This document shows positions 1 through 9,759 of a stretch of 64,000 nucleotides of DNA, piece by piece. Positions within the stretch are counted from its first letter, which is position 1, and each line of letters starts with the position of its first letter. Made by a program: the position numbers and the translations under genes. The notes under the pieces are model-generated. The model made no database searches, was not told where the DNA came from, and saw only the letters and a program-made list of their open reading frames with translations. Source of the DNA: Bacillus mobilis (GTDB lineage: Bacteria > Bacillota > Bacilli > Bacillales > Bacillaceae_G); the NCBI RefSeq assembly GCF_001884045.1, contig NZ_MACF01000119.1, positions 62,001 to 126,000 of the forward strand, written 5' to 3'.

Positions 1-1
1 T

Positions 2-1024
2 ACTCATCCAGATTTATTAAAGGAGATTTCTATTGATAATGAAACTTCATCTGGGCTGAATTCTTTCTTTCATGTACATGTTCAAACTTCTTTATATATA
101 TTGAAAATTACAAAACAATTATGTGAAAGAATAAATTTTGATTTCGTAATTTATGATATATTTGGTGCTGGAGAGTTAGTAAAGGAGTATTTACAAATTC
201 CTGGCGTAGTTTCTTCTCCTATATTTTTAATTCCTCCAGAATTTTTGGAAACTTTACCTTTTCATCCAAATGCAGAAATACAATTTCAACCTGATGAACT
301 TTCTGAAAAGTTATTATATCAAATAGAACACGAATTTGGAGTAAAGCCCAAAAATAATCTTCAATTTATGCATAATAAGGGTGATATTTCTCTCGTGTAC
401 ACAAGTCGTTATTTTCAACCTAATAGCGATGCGTTCGGAGAAAATAACATTTTTATTGGACCGAGTATTTCAAAGCGAAAAACTAATGTAGAGTTTCCAC
501 TTGAATTACTTAAAAATAAGAAAGTTATTTATATCTCAATGGGAACACTGCTTGAAGGACTCGAACCATTTTTTAATACTTGCATTGATACTTTTTCAGA
601 TTTTGATGGAATAGTTGTAATGGCAATTGGTGATAGAAATGATCGTTCTAAAATTAAGAAAGCGCCAGACAATTTTATAATTGCTTCATACGTACCCCAA
701 TCAGAAATATTAAGTGAAGCAGATGTTTTTATTACACATGGCGGCATGAATAGTGTGCACGATGCTATTTATTTTAATGTCCCATTTGTCATAATTCCAC
801 ATGATAAAGACCAACCAATGATAGCACAAAGATTAACTGAGCTGGAAGCAGCACATAGATTATTGAAAGAGCATGTTAATGTGCAAACTCTAAATGAAGC
901 GGTAATAGACGTTCTTTCAAATGAAAAGTATAAACATGGTATACGAAAACTGAATGATAGTTTTTTAGAATGCGGTGGTTCAAAAGAAGCAATCGAAGTT
1001 ATTAAAGCTCTTTTAAATAAATAG
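2..1024 (+). CDS. MGT-family UDP-glycosyltransferase, 5'-truncated by window edge
   Basis: The reading frame is open from base 2, so the N-terminus lies outside the window. A TTG at 101 is internal and has no convincing ribosome binding site, so it is probably not the start. The C-terminal half shows the GT-B nucleotide-sugar binding region typical of macrolide/flavonoid glycosyltransferases (YjiC/YojK type): the strand ending in SMGTLLEG, then PQSEILSEADVFITHGG followed by N-S-V-H-D-A. These enzymes move a sugar from a UDP donor to small hydrophobic acceptors in the cytoplasm, often for detoxification. Acceptor unknown. The gene ends at a hairpin shared with the convergent racemase. Confidence 0.85.
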   Translation, partial: THPDLLKEISIDNETSSGLNSFFHVHVQTSLYILKITKQLCERINFDFVIYDIFGAGELVKEYLQIPGVVSSPIFLIPPEFLETLPFHPNAEIQFQPDELSEKLLYQIEHEFGVKPKNNLQFMHNKGDISLVYTSRYFQPNSDAFGENNIFIGPSISKRKTNVEFPLELLKNKKVIYISMGTLLEGLEPFFNTCIDTFSDFDGIVVMAIGDRNDRSKIKKAPDNFIIASYVPQSEILSEADVFITHGGMNSVHDAIYFNVPFVIIPHDKDQPMIAQRLTELEAAHRLLKEHVNVQTLNEAVIDVLSNEKYKHGIRKLNDSFLECGGSKEAIEVIKALLNK

Positions 1025-1031
1025 TTTGGAC

Positions 1032-1072
1032 AATATAAAAGCATAGAGGCTTAACCTTTATGCTTTTATATT
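1032..1072. terminator. bidirectional terminator
   Basis: A 14-bp perfect stem (1032-1045 with 1059-1072) is A-rich on one side and T-rich on the other. It sits between two convergent genes and can serve both. Confidence 0.8.
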
Positions 1073-1073
1073 A

Positions 1074-1754
1074 TTATCCTGCAAACTGCACAGCAGTATT
1101 TGCGTGTATTAAAGCAGTATCAAAAACAGGTACAGTAAGGTCGTTTTGAGAAATAAGCAAAGGAATTTCAGTACACCCTAGTAATATGCCTTCTGCACCA
1201 TTTTGAATTAATGATTTTGCAATTTGTAATAGCTTTTCTTTTGATGATTCTGAAATAATTCCTTTACTTAATTCATTTAAAATAACATGATGTATAAAAT
1301 CTCTTTCTTCTTTAATTGGGATGATTGTCTCAATGTTATAATTCGCTAGACGAGATTTATAGAAGTCTTGTTCCATCGTTTGTCTTGTTCCTAATAGTCC
1401 AATACGTTTTATATTCTGTTCTACCATTTTTTTTGCACTTACATCACCGATGTGAAGGAGTGGTATTGATATTGCCTGTTCTACTTCTTCAGCAAATAAA
1501 TGGACCGTATTGGAACACATTAATAAACATTCAGCCCCGGAATTTTCAACCTTTTTTGCAACGGTGACTAATTCGTTTTTCACTTCTTCATATTGATGAT
1601 TTTGTAGTAAGGTAGTTACCTCACCAAAATCCATGCTATATAAAACAAGCTTTGCATTTTGATCGTATTGAGAGAGTGTAAGTGTATTAATATGTTTATA
1701 GTATAACGATGTAGATTCCCAACTTAGTCCACCAATTAAACCAATTACTTTCAT
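1074..1754 (-). CDS. aspartate/glutamate racemase family protein
   Basis: 226 aa protein of the Asp/Glu/hydantoin racemase family (RacX/YgeA-like). It begins with the family signature KVIGLIGGLSWESTS. The two catalytic cysteines expected for cofactor-independent racemization are visible: Cys80 in MCSNTVH and Cys194 in LGCTEIPL. Two adjacent ATGs (1757 and 1754) follow a GGGAGG ribosome binding site; I chose the second on spacing and the start of homology, and an upstream ATG at 1838 lacks a site. Substrate (Asp, Glu or another amino acid for D-amino acid supply) is not readable from the sequence. Monocistronic, convergent with the glycosyltransferase. Confidence 0.85.
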   Translation of the reverse strand: MKVIGLIGGLSWESTSLYYKHINTLTLSQYDQNAKLVLYSMDFGEVTTLLQNHQYEEVKNELVTVAKKVENSGAECLLMCSNTVHLFAEEVEQAISIPLLHIGDVSAKKMVEQNIKRIGLLGTRQTMEQDFYKSRLANYNIETIIPIKEERDFIHHVILNELSKGIISESSKEKLLQIAKSLIQNGAEGILLGCTEIPLLISQNDLTVPVFDTALIHANTAVQFAG

Positions 1755-1909
1755 CATACATTCCTCCCGAAACAATTTTGAGTTCATTATTTCATAATTC
1801 CGATAAGAATACAATGATTTAAATGTATCATTTAACAAAAAATAAAAATAATTAGAAAAGTATTGAAATTTATTCTTCTTAGTGCCATAATACGAATTAC
1901 AAATTAATA

Positions 1910-2074
1910 CTTATCCAGAGAGGTGGAGGGAACGGCCCTATGAAACCTCAGCAACCCCTATGTACATTTATAGGAAGGTGCTAATTCCGCAGAGGACACG
2001 ATGTGTTTTTTGGAAGATAAGAGGATTCTTGAACGTGAAAGAAAATGACCTATTATATAAGGGGTCATTTTTTG
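1910..2074 (+). promoter_or_regulatory. SAM-I (S-box) riboswitch with terminator
   Basis: The aptamer carries the S-box hallmarks: CTTATCCAGAGAGGTGGAGG at the 5' side, then the core around TGAAACCTCAGCAACC, then GGAAGGTGCTAATTCC. P1 is closed by CTTATC (1910-1915) with GATAAG (2016-2021). It is followed by a Rho-independent terminator at 2042-2074, as expected for an OFF switch. Known biology: S-adenosylmethionine binding favours the terminator, so downstream genes are expressed when methionine/SAM is low. It precedes the three-gene ECF transporter. Confidence 0.95.
2042..2074 (+). terminator. S-box expression-platform terminator
   Basis: AAAATGACC pairs with GGTCATTTT (2063-2071) and runs into a T tract. 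It lies downstream of the S-box aptamer and upstream of the transporter start, so it is the regulated hairpin. Confidence 0.85.
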
Positions 2075-2144
2075 TTGTATAGAAAGGGAGTGTCGATGCA
2101 TAATTCAATTTTAAAATAAATATAGAGTAATTAAAGTTGACTAA

Positions 2145-2711
<567 letters not shown>

Positions 2712-2721
2712 GGATGTTAAC

Positions 2722-4422
2722 ATGCAACCAATTATTTCTTTTGAACAATTTAGCTTTCAATATGAGCATGCGGCGCAGCCTACTGTAAAAGACATTACGT
2801 TTCATATATATCCTGGGGAAAAAGTATTAATTGCTGGACGTAGTGGTTCAGGGAAGTCAACGTTAGCTCATTGTATTAATGGGCTAATCCCGTTTTCTTA
2901 TGGGGGGATTAGTACTGGAAATATTTTAATTGCCGGAAAAGACCCGAGGAAAGGGAGTATTTTTGAACAGAGTAAACAGGTAGGAACAATTTTGCAGGAT
3001 CAAGATGCTCAATTTATTGGTCTTACAGTAGAAGAGGATGTAGCTTTTTATTTAGAAAATGAATGTGTAAATCAAAACACTATGAAAAAAATTGTTTCAG
3101 ACTCATTAAAAAAGGTAAAGATGCATTCTTTTCATAAACAAAGTCCACATGAATTATCAGGGGGACAAAAACAATCTGTTTCTCTAGCAGGGTTGTTAAC
3201 AACGAATGCCGATATATTATTATTTGATGAACCTTTAGCGAATTTAGATCCTGTAAGTAGCTTACATACAATAGAACTTATTAAAGATATACATAAACAA
3301 TATAATAAAACAATTGTAATTATTGAACATCGAATAGAAGAAATGTTAAATCTGGATTTAGATAAAATCATTTTAATGGATGACGGGAGAATTGTTGCGA
3401 TAGGAACTCCAGAAGAGATTTTAACGTCAAATATATTACCATCTATCGGCTTAAGAGAACCTATGTACATAGAAGGATTAAAGAGATTACCTTTTGGTGG
3501 TAATAATGGCGTAATATATCCACTCGAAAATCTTCAAAGAGAAAGTGTAAGTAGCGCAATAAATGAGTGGATGGAGAAGCAAGTTTTTTGTAAAAGCACT
3601 CCTACCAATAAAGAATTATTAAAAGTAGAAAATTTATCGTTCTCCTATCCTAATAAACAAAAAATATTAGAAAATATAAATTTCTCAATAAAAGAAGGGG
3701 AAATTGTAGCACTTTTAGGTCATAATGGCGCTGGAAAATCAACATTAGCTCATAGTCTTATAGGCATAAACAAAACACAAAATGATAGGATTTTATTTGA
3801 TGGAGTAAATATTAATTCTTGGTCTATTCGTAAACGTGGAGAGATTATATCTTATGTGATGCAAAATCCAAATCATATGATTACGCAACCTACTGTAATA
3901 GAAGAGGTTTCATTTTCATTAAAATTAAAAAAAGTTTCAAAGGAAGAAATTAAGCTTAGAGTGGAAGAAACATTAAAAATTTGTGGTTTGTATCCATTTC
4001 GTAATTGGCCAATTCAGGCATTAAGTTATGGACAAAAAAAGAGAGTAACGATTGCATCTGTACTAACAACAAATCCGAAACTGATCATTTTAGATGAACC
4101 GACAGCGGGACAAGATTATTATCATTATAAACAGTTTATGTCGTGTATTAAAAAACTAGCTGCAAAGGGAATATCTTTTATTTTTATCACACACGATATG
4201 AATCTCGCATTAGAATACGCAGATAGAGCAATCGTTTTACACGAAGGGGAAATTATTGCAAATAATACTGCGTCTATCGTATTAGGTCATTCAAAAACGC
4301 TACAAAGAGCGAACCTAAGGGAAAGTTCTTTATTCAAGCTAGTTAATTTTAGTGGGATTGCCTATCCTGAAAGGTTTATAGAACTTTATTTTGAGGTTAC
4401 TAGGAGGGAGGAACATGTATAG
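2722..4422 (+). CDS. ECF transporter ATPase, two fused ABC domains
   Basis: 566 aa protein with two complete nucleotide-binding domains, equivalent to fused EcfA/EcfA'. Domain 1: Walker A at 39-47 (GRSGSGKST), signature LSGGQ at 145-149, Walker B ILLFDE at 165-170. Domain 2: Walker A at 333-341 (GHNGAGKST), signature LSYGQ at 434-438, then LIILDEP. It powers uptake through the S and T subunits. The ATG at 2722 is 10 nt after the S gene, and an in-frame TTG at 2701 would overlap that gene, so I prefer 2722. The 3' end overlaps the T-component start. Confidence 0.92.
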   Translation: MQPIISFEQFSFQYEHAAQPTVKDITFHIYPGEKVLIAGRSGSGKSTLAHCINGLIPFSYGGISTGNILIAGKDPRKGSIFEQSKQVGTILQDQDAQFIGLTVEEDVAFYLENECVNQNTMKKIVSDSLKKVKMHSFHKQSPHELSGGQKQSVSLAGLLTTNADILLFDEPLANLDPVSSLHTIELIKDIHKQYNKTIVIIEHRIEEMLNLDLDKIILMDDGRIVAIGTPEEILTSNILPSIGLREPMYIEGLKRLPFGGNNGVIYPLENLQRESVSSAINEWMEKQVFCKSTPTNKELLKVENLSFSYPNKQKILENINFSIKEGEIVALLGHNGAGKSTLAHSLIGINKTQNDRILFDGVNINSWSIRKRGEIISYVMQNPNHMITQPTVIEEVSFSLKLKKVSKEEIKLRVEETLKICGLYPFRNWPIQALSYGQKKRVTIASVLTTNPKLIILDEPTAGQDYYHYKQFMSCIKKLAAKGISFIFITHDMNLALEYADRAIVLHEGEIIANNTASIVLGHSKTLQRANLRESSLFKLVNFSGIAYPERFIELYFEVTRREEHV

Positions 4423-5215
4423 TACATACTTTCACCGTATGGATGGAGCAGTGAAATTATTGTTATTTATTTTTTGTATGACGCTTACTTTTTTGTTTTT
4501 TGATTTTCGTATATTGTTTATTGTATTTATGATTGGCTGTATCGGACTTCTAATTGCAAAAATTCCATTTCGTAAAATTTTAATTGTTTTTAGTGTTATA
4601 TTTACATTTAGTTTATTAAATTCTGTCATGATTTTATTTATTACACCAACACATGGATCTGAATTAACTGAATCATATACTTCGTTTTTACAAATCGGAT
4701 ATGCGACAATTACTTATGAAACATTATTTTATGCAGCTACACTTTCATTAAAATATTTTACGTTATTACCATTTACACTTATTTTTATTTATACGACTGA
4801 TCCAAGTGAATTTGTAAGTAGCTTAAGTAAATTTCGAATTCATTATAAGATAACCTATGCAATAAAAATTGCGTTACGTTATATACCTGATATTCAGTCT
4901 GAATATAAAATTATTAAACATGCACAAGAGGCGAGAGGAGTAGCCTTTGAAAAAGGAGAAGCAAGTTTATGGACTCGTATGAAAAATCGTGTCTTAATTT
5001 TCTGGCCTTTAATTATTCATTCACTAGAGAGAATCGATACAGTTTCAAATGCAATGGATTTAAAAGGATTTGGAAAAAAGGATAAACGTACGTGGTTTTA
5101 TACAAATAAAGCAAAAAGCGGAGATTTCATTGCTTTATTTGTAGGTGTTTTTATTTTAATTGTAGCAGTATATTTAAAGTTACATGTATTTCAAAACTTT
5201 TGGTATCCATTTTAA
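4415..5215 (+). CDS. ECF transporter transmembrane (T) component, CbiQ/EcfT family
   Basis: 266 aa membrane protein with about five hydrophobic helices. Two cytoplasmic coupling motifs of EcfT proteins are seen: QEARG near the middle and DLKGFGK near the C-terminal third. These contact the ATPase. The start ATG at 4415 follows AGGAGGGAGG and overlaps the ATPase gene's end by 8 nt, so translation is probably coupled. It completes the S-A-T operon controlled by the SAM riboswitch. An ATG-like start further upstream (4391) is disfavoured because the ribosome binding site lies after it. Confidence 0.9.
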   Translation: MYSTYFHRMDGAVKLLLFIFCMTLTFLFFDFRILFIVFMIGCIGLLIAKIPFRKILIVFSVIFTFSLLNSVMILFITPTHGSELTESYTSFLQIGYATITYETLFYAATLSLKYFTLLPFTLIFIYTTDPSEFVSSLSKFRIHYKITYAIKIALRYIPDIQSEYKIIKHAQEARGVAFEKGEASLWTRMKNRVLIFWPLIIHSLERIDTVSNAMDLKGFGKKDKRTWFYTNKAKSGDFIALFVGVFILIVAVYLKLHVFQNFWYPF

Positions 5216-5240
5216 AGCACTCTCAAATGAGTGCTTTTAC
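5214..5240 (+). terminator. terminator after ECF operon
   Basis: AAAGCACTC (5214-5222) pairs with GAGTGCTTT (5229-5237), with T-rich sequence after it. The stem begins inside the stop codon of the T-component gene. Confidence 0.8.
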
Positions 5241-5350
5241 TTATTTTTTTGTAGACATGCTCAAAAAAGGGATATTTACATAATGTATAATACGAACCAG
5301 TTAAAATGATCAACTACCTATTAGTTTTCAAACCAAAAGGAGGAGAAATT

Positions 5351-5458
5351 ATGAGTTACGGTGGTTCTTGTGGTTTTGGTGGAGGTTTCGCTTTATTAGT
5401 TGTGTTATTTATTTTATTAATTATCGTTGGATGCAGCTGCTGGGGCGGAGGGTACTAA
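5351..5458 (+). CDS. YjcZ-family sporulation peptide (35 aa)
   Basis: A 35 aa membrane peptide: a Gly-rich N-terminus ([13 protein letters not shown]), one hydrophobic helix ([14 protein letters not shown]), then Cys-Ser-Cys-Trp and a Gly-rich tail. This is the layout of the YjcZ family of Bacillus, small proteins found in sporulating cells and spores. The ATG follows a strong AAGGAGGAG site with good spacing. The extra cysteines are a variation on the usual family sequence. Function of the family is not established. It stands alone between the ECF operon and a convergent kinase gene. Confidence 0.85.
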   Translation: MSYGGSCGFGGGFALLVVLFILLIIVGCSCWGGGY

Positions 5459-5524
5459 TTTCTAATTAGTCTCCACAAGTGTAAACTTAAAAAACATAGA
5501 AGATACTTATGTATCGATACAAAT

Positions 5525-5552
5525 AAAAAAGGAGCATAAATGCTCCTTTTTT
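5525..5552. terminator. bidirectional terminator
   Basis: A perfect 12-bp stem (5525-5536 with 5541-5552), A6 on one side and T6 on the other, loop TAAA. It lies between the YjcZ gene and the convergent kinase. Confidence 0.9.
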
Positions 5553-6819
5553 ATTTGTATTCAGATGAGTTCGTATTCCATTTTGGGAATGTAATTGTCA
5601 AAGATGTACCCTTATTAATAACGCTTCGGATTTTTAAACTACCTTGCATCGTTTCAATAATCTTAACAGCAACCATGGTACCTAAACCTGTACCTTTCGT
5701 TTTTGTACTAAAATATGGTTCGCCAAATCGATTTATTTGCTCTTGTGACATACCAATGCCGCTGTCCTCAATTCGTATGATAACTTTATTATTACTAATA
5801 GATGAAGAGATATTTAAAGTACCACCATTAGGCATTGCTTCAATACCATTTTTTATTAAGTTTAAAAAACATTGTTGAAAGTGCTGTTTATTACCAACAA
5901 TCGTTGCCTTAGAGAAATCTTTTGTAATATGTATTGTATTCATATTACATAATGGCAAAATCATATTAATAACTCGATTTAACTCTTGTTCTACTGAAAT
6001 ATGATCTAATTTTTCTGGAGCAGGCTTGGCAAACGTTAAGTAATCATCGATAATTTCTTGGGCACGATTTAACTCTTCAAGTATATGTTTAATATACTCG
6101 TCTCTCGATTCAGGAGTTAAATTCGGTGTTTTTAAAAGCTGTGTAAATCCTTTTACGACAGTTAAGGGATTTCTTACTTCGTGCGATATACTAGCAGCGA
6201 GTTGGCTAACAATCTCCATTTTTTCCATTTTTATCAGCTTCGCTCGCATACATATTGCATCTTTTAAAACTTCATTAAAATAAATTGCAAATAACATCAA
6301 AATAGTCGGTAATATTATGAAATAAATAATGTATAAATTATTCACTTCAAAATCCGATAAAGTTAATACAATTACAGTTGTAAATATTGCTAGAAAAAAT
6401 GTTAAAAACATTGCATAAGCTACTTTAATTTTCCTATTATACGTATTAAATTTTGCGGATGCGAATGCTGTAATGATAAACATTGTGCCATACACGAGTA
6501 TGGTTAACATACTAAATCCATAAAATGAAATTCTTGTAATTAATAAAATAGCAAACAAAATGATACCGACAGGGAATCCACCATAAAGTGTACCAACTAT
6601 AACTGGTATTTGTCTTAAATCATGAATACAATTTTCATCCATATAAATCGGATAGCGCATACATAAAATAAGAGGGATACTCGTACAAAGGATAATAAGT
6701 AGCTTTTTATATTTCTTCAAATAGCGCCCGCTATCATATATAAAATAGAAAATAAATATACTACTTAAAATATAAAGAAGATTATTTAATACGTTTTGAT
6801 TAATATAAACAAAGTTCAT
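5551..6819 (-). CDS. membrane sensor histidine kinase (5TM-LYT / KinB-like)
   Basis: About 422 aa. The N-terminal ~180 residues form six or so membrane helices of the 5TM receptor/LytS-YhcK type. The dimerization helix contains the phospho-acceptor motif SHEVRNPLTVVKGFTQLL, and the HATPase domain has N-box, GIGM and GTGLGTMV motifs. The architecture and the H-box resemble sporulation kinases KinB/KinD, which phosphorylate Spo0F; this role is inferred. No response regulator is adjacent, which fits an orphan phosphorelay kinase. I prefer the ATG at 6819 with GAGG upstream over the first ATG at 6867, which has no site. Confidence 0.85.
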   Translation of the reverse strand: MNFVYINQNVLNNLLYILSSIFIFYFIYDSGRYLKKYKKLLIILCTSIPLILCMRYPIYMDENCIHDLRQIPVIVGTLYGGFPVGIILFAILLITRISFYGFSMLTILVYGTMFIITAFASAKFNTYNRKIKVAYAMFLTFFLAIFTTVIVLTLSDFEVNNLYIIYFIILPTILMLFAIYFNEVLKDAICMRAKLIKMEKMEIVSQLAASISHEVRNPLTVVKGFTQLLKTPNLTPESRDEYIKHILEELNRAQEIIDDYLTFAKPAPEKLDHISVEQELNRVINMILPLCNMNTIHITKDFSKATIVGNKQHFQQCFLNLIKNGIEAMPNGGTLNISSSISNNKVIIRIEDSGIGMSQEQINRFGEPYFSTKTKGTGLGTMVAVKIIETMQGSLKIRSVINKGTSLTITFPKWNTNSSEYK

Positions 6820-6905
6820 AATATTTGCCTCATTATTTTTAATTTCTATTTCATATGTATTATACATGATTATAGTAGAAACGTTTTGCTTTTAATAATA
6901 TAAGT

Positions 6906-7787
6906 TTATATCTTTTTAGCATTTGCTACGTTTAACCATTCTTCATAAAATTCTTCAACTGATGCATATCGTTCCGTACGGTTTTCACTTACAGCACGGA
7001 AAGCTATCTCATATAACTCCTTACTTGCTTCCCATTTTATAAAAGAACGATCTTTTTCACCACCTAAAAGAGCAAAAGCCATTGCCCCCATATTAAATAC
7101 ATTTGTTCTCGCATCAATCATAGCGTTTAGCTGAAATTCCTCAGGGGACATAAAACGCGAGGATCCCCATAGCCGTCCCATTGTATTTACATAGGGTTTC
7201 TTATTGTATAAATCTATATCACAAATCAGCGTTTCATTTGTATGGAAATTATATAAAATACTACCGTCATAAAAATCTATTGCTACATAGTTTTTCTCTT
7301 CGACATATGTATGGAAAGAAAAAATTGAATTTAAGGATTGAATGCGTTCCATAACTGATAATTGCTTAAATTTATAAAATGGAGAGTTTGGATTTTTATA
7401 TTTCTCAGGGGACGGAAAACTCCAATGCGAATGAAGACATTCACCATCAAACCAATCGAAAATTAAAACATATCCAGATTGAACGGGAAAATGCTCAATT
7501 AATTGTATAAGCGACTCGTGCTTTAATGTCTCATATAGGGAAACTGAATTTTTTAATCTATCAATAGCATCACTGGTTTTACCGTTATATGCAATTGTAT
7601 TTGCTCCTGCATATTTAATAAATTTCTTATGCCCATCTTTTTCTACACCGAAAGATAGATTACCTGAATCTTGCTGGTCAAAAACCGCAAATACGGTTCC
7701 TAATTTCGTAAGCCAATCAAAATTATGATGTTCTTTTAATTGGAATGTTATTTGATTCAACTGAATTTCAACTGGATTAGCTTTCAT
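6906..7787 (-). CDS. serine/threonine protein kinase-like protein
   Basis: About 293 aa with the outline of a degenerate eukaryotic-type kinase fold. There is a GTVFAVFDQQD glycine-loop-like region, a lysine in HKKFIKYAG, a catalytic-loop-like YVAIDFYDGSILYNF, and ICDIDLYNK where the DFG motif is expected. A C-lobe follows with ARTNVFNMGAMAFALLGG. The canonical HRD and DFG are altered (AID, DID), so activity is uncertain; it could be a small-molecule kinase or a pseudokinase. Start ATG at 7787 follows GCGAGG; an ATG at 7865 is possible but lacks a site. It is divergent from the GrpB-family gene. Confidence 0.7.
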   Translation of the reverse strand: MKANPVEIQLNQITFQLKEHHNFDWLTKLGTVFAVFDQQDSGNLSFGVEKDGHKKFIKYAGANTIAYNGKTSDAIDRLKNSVSLYETLKHESLIQLIEHFPVQSGYVLIFDWFDGECLHSHWSFPSPEKYKNPNSPFYKFKQLSVMERIQSLNSIFSFHTYVEEKNYVAIDFYDGSILYNFHTNETLICDIDLYNKKPYVNTMGRLWGSSRFMSPEEFQLNAMIDARTNVFNMGAMAFALLGGEKDRSFIKWEASKELYEIAFRAVSENRTERYASVEEFYEEWLNVANAKKI

Positions 7788-7914
7788 AATATACCTCGCA
7801 TTTATTATAATTAAGTTGTATATTTCAGTATTCGATATATTTTGTGAAAATCCTATGTTAATCACATGAAATTTTATGAATATAATAATAAATAATTATA
7901 AGAAGGTGGAAAAA

Positions 7915-8424
7915 GTGGAACAACAAATCGTAATTAAACCATATCAAAATGAATGGCATGATGAGTATGTAATAGAAAAAGAGAAATTTATTTCTTTACT
8001 CGGAGGAGATTATATTGCTATTGAACATATAGGAAGTACATCCGTAGAGGGATTAGGAGCGAAACCGCTAATAGATATGATGATTGGTGTAACGGATTTG
8101 CAAATTACCGAAAAGTGGATTGAAGCACTAATAAAAATTGGATATGAATATGTTCCAAAAGAAACACCTAATTGGCGTTTTTTTAGAAAGGGCAAATGGA
8201 GAGCTGGTACACATCATTTACATGTCTATATTTATAATAGTGAGGAGTGGAAGAATAACATTTTATTTCGTGATTTTCTTATAGAACATAAATGGGCACA
8301 AATTGAATATAGAGAATTAAAAGAGAAGCTTGCAGCTACATATCCGTTTGATCGTGTTTCATATACAAGTGCAAAAGCGCCGTTTATTCAAAATATAATA
8401 AAATTAGCTAAAAGTGATCACTAA
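7915..8424 (+). CDS. GrpB-family protein (nucleotidyltransferase-like)
   Basis: 169 aa protein with the GrpB/UPF0157 signature: YQNEWHDEYVIEKEKF, then IEHIGSTSVEGLGAKPLIDMM and the pair GTHHLHVY. The family shares the nucleotidyltransferase fold; the motif GSTSV-PxxD corresponds to the catalytic region. Biochemical role is not settled, although some members sit next to dephospho-CoA kinase. The GTG at 7915 is preceded by AAGGTGGA and begins right at the homology, so it is favoured over an ATG at 7876 that has no site. Confidence 0.8.
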   Translation: MEQQIVIKPYQNEWHDEYVIEKEKFISLLGGDYIAIEHIGSTSVEGLGAKPLIDMMIGVTDLQITEKWIEALIKIGYEYVPKETPNWRFFRKGKWRAGTHHLHVYIYNSEEWKNNILFRDFLIEHKWAQIEYRELKEKLAATYPFDRVSYTSAKAPFIQNIIKLAKSDH

Positions 8425-8532
8425 AAAATTCAAGTGATCTTTAAATTCTCATTTTATTTTAATCTTTCTCTCATGTTCCTTTCTTTTTAATTTGATATTC
8501 TGCTTGTTACAGAAGGTTTATAAGGAAGGAGC

Positions 8533-9072
8533 TTGAATGAATTGGAGAAGCTACTAAGAAATAAATATTTTCATTTGTATGTTAAAATTACAGGCATTAC
8601 TATTATTTTTTGTAGTATAGCATTGTTATTTATTAATGTAATATACGGCAACGCATTAAATATGAAAGGGTTAAATAAGAAATTAGGTTCTTTCGGTGAA
8701 TACGGCGCAATTTTAGCTGCATCGTTATGGATTTTACGTCATATATGGTTATTTTTAAAAAAGAAAAATATAATTGGGTTTAAATTGATAAAGGATGTAT
8801 ATCTTTTTATTAAAAAGTTTCACGTGTTAATTGGATATACTGTATTAGCTGTATCAATTACTCACGGCATTTATTTCTTAGTAAAAGGAAGTAGGCATTT
8901 GCTTATATTTTATAGTGGTATATTCTCTCTTTTCATTTTAATCATACTAGGAATCGTTGGATTTTTCTTACAGAAACATAATAAAAAAACAAACTTGATA
9001 TTGTATAGAAAAGCACATCAAATCATTGCAATTATATTTGGGATAGGATTACTCATTCATTTAACTGTATAG
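8533..9072 (+). CDS. membrane protein, ferric-reductase/cytochrome b-like
   Basis: 179 aa with about five to six transmembrane helices. Histidines occur inside helices (LRHIW, FHVLIGY, ITHGIYF, KAHQII, IHLTV), reminiscent of haem-binding four-helix ferric reductase-like or cytochrome b-type proteins. It may therefore carry haem; this is inference. It starts at TTG (8533) behind TAAGGAAGGA. An ATG at 8537 is out of frame and soon stops. It is the first gene of an operon with a response regulator and a histidine kinase, 12 nt upstream of the regulator, so it may be part of what the system senses or controls. Confidence 0.65.
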   Translation: MNELEKLLRNKYFHLYVKITGITIIFCSIALLFINVIYGNALNMKGLNKKLGSFGEYGAILAASLWILRHIWLFLKKKNIIGFKLIKDVYLFIKKFHVLIGYTVLAVSITHGIYFLVKGSRHLLIFYSGIFSLFILIILGIVGFFLQKHNKKTNLILYRKAHQIIAIIFGIGLLIHLTV

Positions 9073-9084
9073 GAGGAATTACTG

Positions 9085-9759
9085 TTGCAACACATATTAA
9101 TTATTGAGGATGAGGAAAGTTTAGCTGATTTTTTAGAATTAGAATTAAAGTATGAAGGATATAAGGTAGACATTCAGTTTGATGGAAGGAAGGGATTAGA
9201 GGCCGCACTTGAAACAAATTATGATCTTATTTTACTTGATTTAATGCTGCCTGGGTTAAATGGACTAGAAGTGTGTCGTAGATTAAGGGCAACTAAAAAT
9301 ACACCTATTATTATGTTGACTGCACGCGATAGTATTATGGACCGCGTGACAGGATTAGATAGCGGAGCCGATGATTATCTTCCGAAACCATTTGCAATTG
9401 AAGAGCTGTTAGCGCGAATGAGAGTTATATTTAGACGAGAAGAACATATAGAAAATAAACATGTTTCATCTCTTACATTCAAAGATTTACAGCTCCAGAT
9501 TGAATCGCGAACGATTACGAAAGGAAATGAAGAAATCGAACTAACAAATAAAGAATTTGAACTATTACTGATGTTTATGAAAAATATTAATAGAGTACTT
9601 ACTCGTGATGTTTTATTGGATCAAGTATGGGGATATGACGCGATGGTTGAGACAAATATCGTTGATGTATACGTTCGTTATTTACGTAACAAGTTACATA
9701 GTGTGGATAAGGAAGAATATATCCAAACGGTCCGCGGTGCTGGATATATAATGAAATGA
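9085..9759 (+). CDS. OmpR-family response regulator
   Basis: 224 aa: receiver domain (1-~115) with acidic pocket EDEE, phospho-acceptor Asp in LILLDLMLPG, conserved Thr in IIMLTA and Lys in LPKPF. A winged-helix DNA-binding domain (~130-224) follows, with ELTNKEFELL and the ending VRGAGYIMK. It starts at TTG behind AGGAGG with 8-nt spacing. It overlaps the kinase gene by four bases (ATGA), so the two are translationally coupled. Target genes are not evident here. Confidence 0.93.
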   Translation: MQHILIIEDEESLADFLELELKYEGYKVDIQFDGRKGLEAALETNYDLILLDLMLPGLNGLEVCRRLRATKNTPIIMLTARDSIMDRVTGLDSGADDYLPKPFAIEELLARMRVIFRREEHIENKHVSSLTFKDLQLQIESRTITKGNEEIELTNKEFELLLMFMKNINRVLTRDVLLDQVWGYDAMVETNIVDVYVRYLRNKLHSVDKEEYIQTVRGAGYIMK